This document shows positions 48,474 through 49,231 of a DNA stretch of 49,231 nucleotides, piece by piece; position 1 is the stretch's first letter, and each line of letters opens with the position of its first letter. Origin of the DNA: Thiohalobacter sp. (GTDB lineage Bacteria; Pseudomonadota; Gammaproteobacteria; DSM-19610). The stretch is from assembly GCA_026984515.1 (NCBI GenBank), contig JALSRZ010000109.1, positions 1 through 49,231 of the forward strand, written 5' to 3'. Below the pieces are notes generated by a model. It was not told where the DNA came from. It made no database searches and saw nothing but the letters and a program-made list of their open reading frames with translations. The position numbers were made by a program, and so were the translations under genes.

Positions 48474-49111
48474 TTTTACTGAAACCACATCAATCTGCAC
48501 GTACCGAAGGCTGCCCGATACAACACAATGTAACCTGTGTGACAGGCGTTTGCCTGGCGCACGCGTTGCTCCGTACGAGCGGCCGTGTCACTACACAGCG
48601 AAGCGCGGTAGTGACGCGGACGCATTCGGGACTTAAGTACGCAGCGTGCCAGAACTTTTTAAAAGCGCGCCCGACTGCCCCGGGGATTATGGTGTCGTTT
48701 GCCAAATATTTTTTCAACATTGTGAACGACAACGACGAAAGACTTGTCTATACTCGCCACACGCAATCAGTTTTATCCGTGGCCACTACGGCAAAGTGGC
48801 AACCAAGGCACCTCCGGGTCGTGCAACAGGTGCATCAGCGAAAGCTGCGATCCTTCCTCAACCTCAGGCAGCGCCGAAAGGTCTGTCCATCTTCGAAAAA
48901 AGAACGACCAACGGGTCTGTTCTATCCAGCAGGCGTTTGTCTGCTTTCAACTCACGAGCTATGTGCCCGACGATTGCCTATGGCGGTTGTTTTGCCGTGC
49001 TCATTTTCCACAATTGCAGGATCGTCCTGCTTACTTCAAAGGAGGTGTTAATCACCATCATAAGAACGCCCGTGCTCGGGCATGTTGGATGTCGTGTGGC
49101 TATTTCTGCGT
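48474..49111. other. Long stretch without a convincing gene
   Basis: Several frames are open here (48470-49051 and 48646-49191 on the plus strand), but their products lack domain or composition signs of real proteins. The stretch holds an 11-bp hairpin at 48584-48618 (core arms GTCACTAC / GTAGTGAC, extended with a G-U pair), a possible -10 TATACT near 48765, and a perfect SD (AAAGGAGGTG, about 49037-49046) that is not followed by an ATG; a GTG inside that SD opens 47 codons to the stop ending at 49191. A structured RNA, an oriT or decayed genes are all possible. Confidence 0.4.
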
Positions 49112-49179
49112 ATCCCACTGAAGCCTGCCACCCATTCCACGTGAAGGTTGCCATCCAGACCACGGCAAAGCTGCCACCC
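49112..49179. repeat. Tandem 22-23-bp repeats, IS21-end-like
   Basis: Three adjacent units (49112-49133, 49134-49156, 49157-49179) share the minus-strand pattern GGRTGGCARSYTT followed by GTGG. CTGCCACCCAT occurs in full in units one and three. IS21-family elements have multiple such repeats at their ends as transposase binding sites, and the wording (TGGCAACCTTCACGTGGAAT) resembles them from memory. The transposase genes would lie beyond the window. A related word, GGCAAAGTGGCAACC, is seen at 48791-48805. Confidence 0.55.
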
Positions 49180-49231
49180 ATCGGAGCGTAGCGACGCGGG
49201 GAAAGTAACGTTAGTCTTCCGGGGTTCGATC

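Noticed and set aside
48470-49051. 193-codon open frame at the right end
   Set aside because: No SD, odd composition, and no domain; overlaps another equally poor frame at 48646-49191.
49216-49231. Possible tRNA T-arm (GGGGTTCGATC) at the last bases
   Set aside because: Only the last bases of the window match and no cloverleaf can be built upstream; it does not match the tRNA-Ile2 end, so it is not a visible attR.

Overview
The window looks like the chromosome of a GC-rich gammaproteobacterium that lives as a sulfur-oxidising, CO2-fixing and probably nitrate-respiring chemolithoautotroph (a Chromatiales/Thiotrichales-like lineage; this is inferred from gene content, as no rRNA is present). 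About 28 kb of the window is energy and carbon metabolism. A stretch of conserved housekeeping genes follows, and the last ~3 kb is the entry end of an integrated island.

Layout. 0.1-4.2 kb: a DUF302 protein, a small CPBP-type membrane protease, a small exported protein, and the purine genes purC and purEK, which are divergent around a symmetrical promoter. 4.2-13.2 kb (all minus strand): the carbon-fixation block, in transcription order a YkgJ-type cysteine-cluster protein, form II RubisCO (cbbM), cbbQ and cbbO activase subunits, a histidine phosphatase, a sulfide:quinone oxidoreductase and the regulator gene cbbR. CbbR-type palindromes lie before cbbR and cbbM. 13.4-17.2 kb (minus): sat-aprB-aprA, the APS pathway run in the sulfite-oxidising direction, closed by a terminator. 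17.5-24.9 kb (plus): an unknown secreted protein, then soeA-soeB-soeC (cytoplasmic molybdenum sulfite dehydrogenase) and the molybdenum-cofactor gene moaA. 25.0-31.2 kb (minus): a complete napFDAGHBC periplasmic nitrate reductase operon behind a near-ideal FNR/Anr box, followed by a TauE/SafE sulfite-type exporter.

32.2-45.9 kb holds housekeeping genes: a soluble lytic transglycosylase, an NDUFA9-like epimerase-fold protein, cca, a 56-residue small ORF, uppP, midA, folK, folB, plsY, tsaD and the conserved macromolecular-synthesis cluster rpsU-yqeY-dnaG-rpoD, then a CAU tRNA read here as tRNA-Ile2. A tyrosine integrase directly behind the tRNA starts a genomic island. It carries two similar structured leaders, a small putative DNA-binding protein and an HTH (RepO-like) protein. 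It ends in ~750 bases without a convincing gene that close with a tandem 23-bp repeat resembling an IS21-family terminus.

How it works together: Sqr feeds electrons from sulfide to the quinone pool. AprAB-Sat and SoeABC give two parallel routes from sulfite to sulfate, one conserving ATP and one reducing quinone directly. Nap can drain quinol to nitrate when oxygen is low. The resulting energy drives the form II Calvin cycle under CbbR. MoaA supplies the cofactor of both SoeA and NapA. Three REP/MITE-like inverted repeat elements sit inside these operons, between cbbM and cbbQ (two) and between soeA and soeB.
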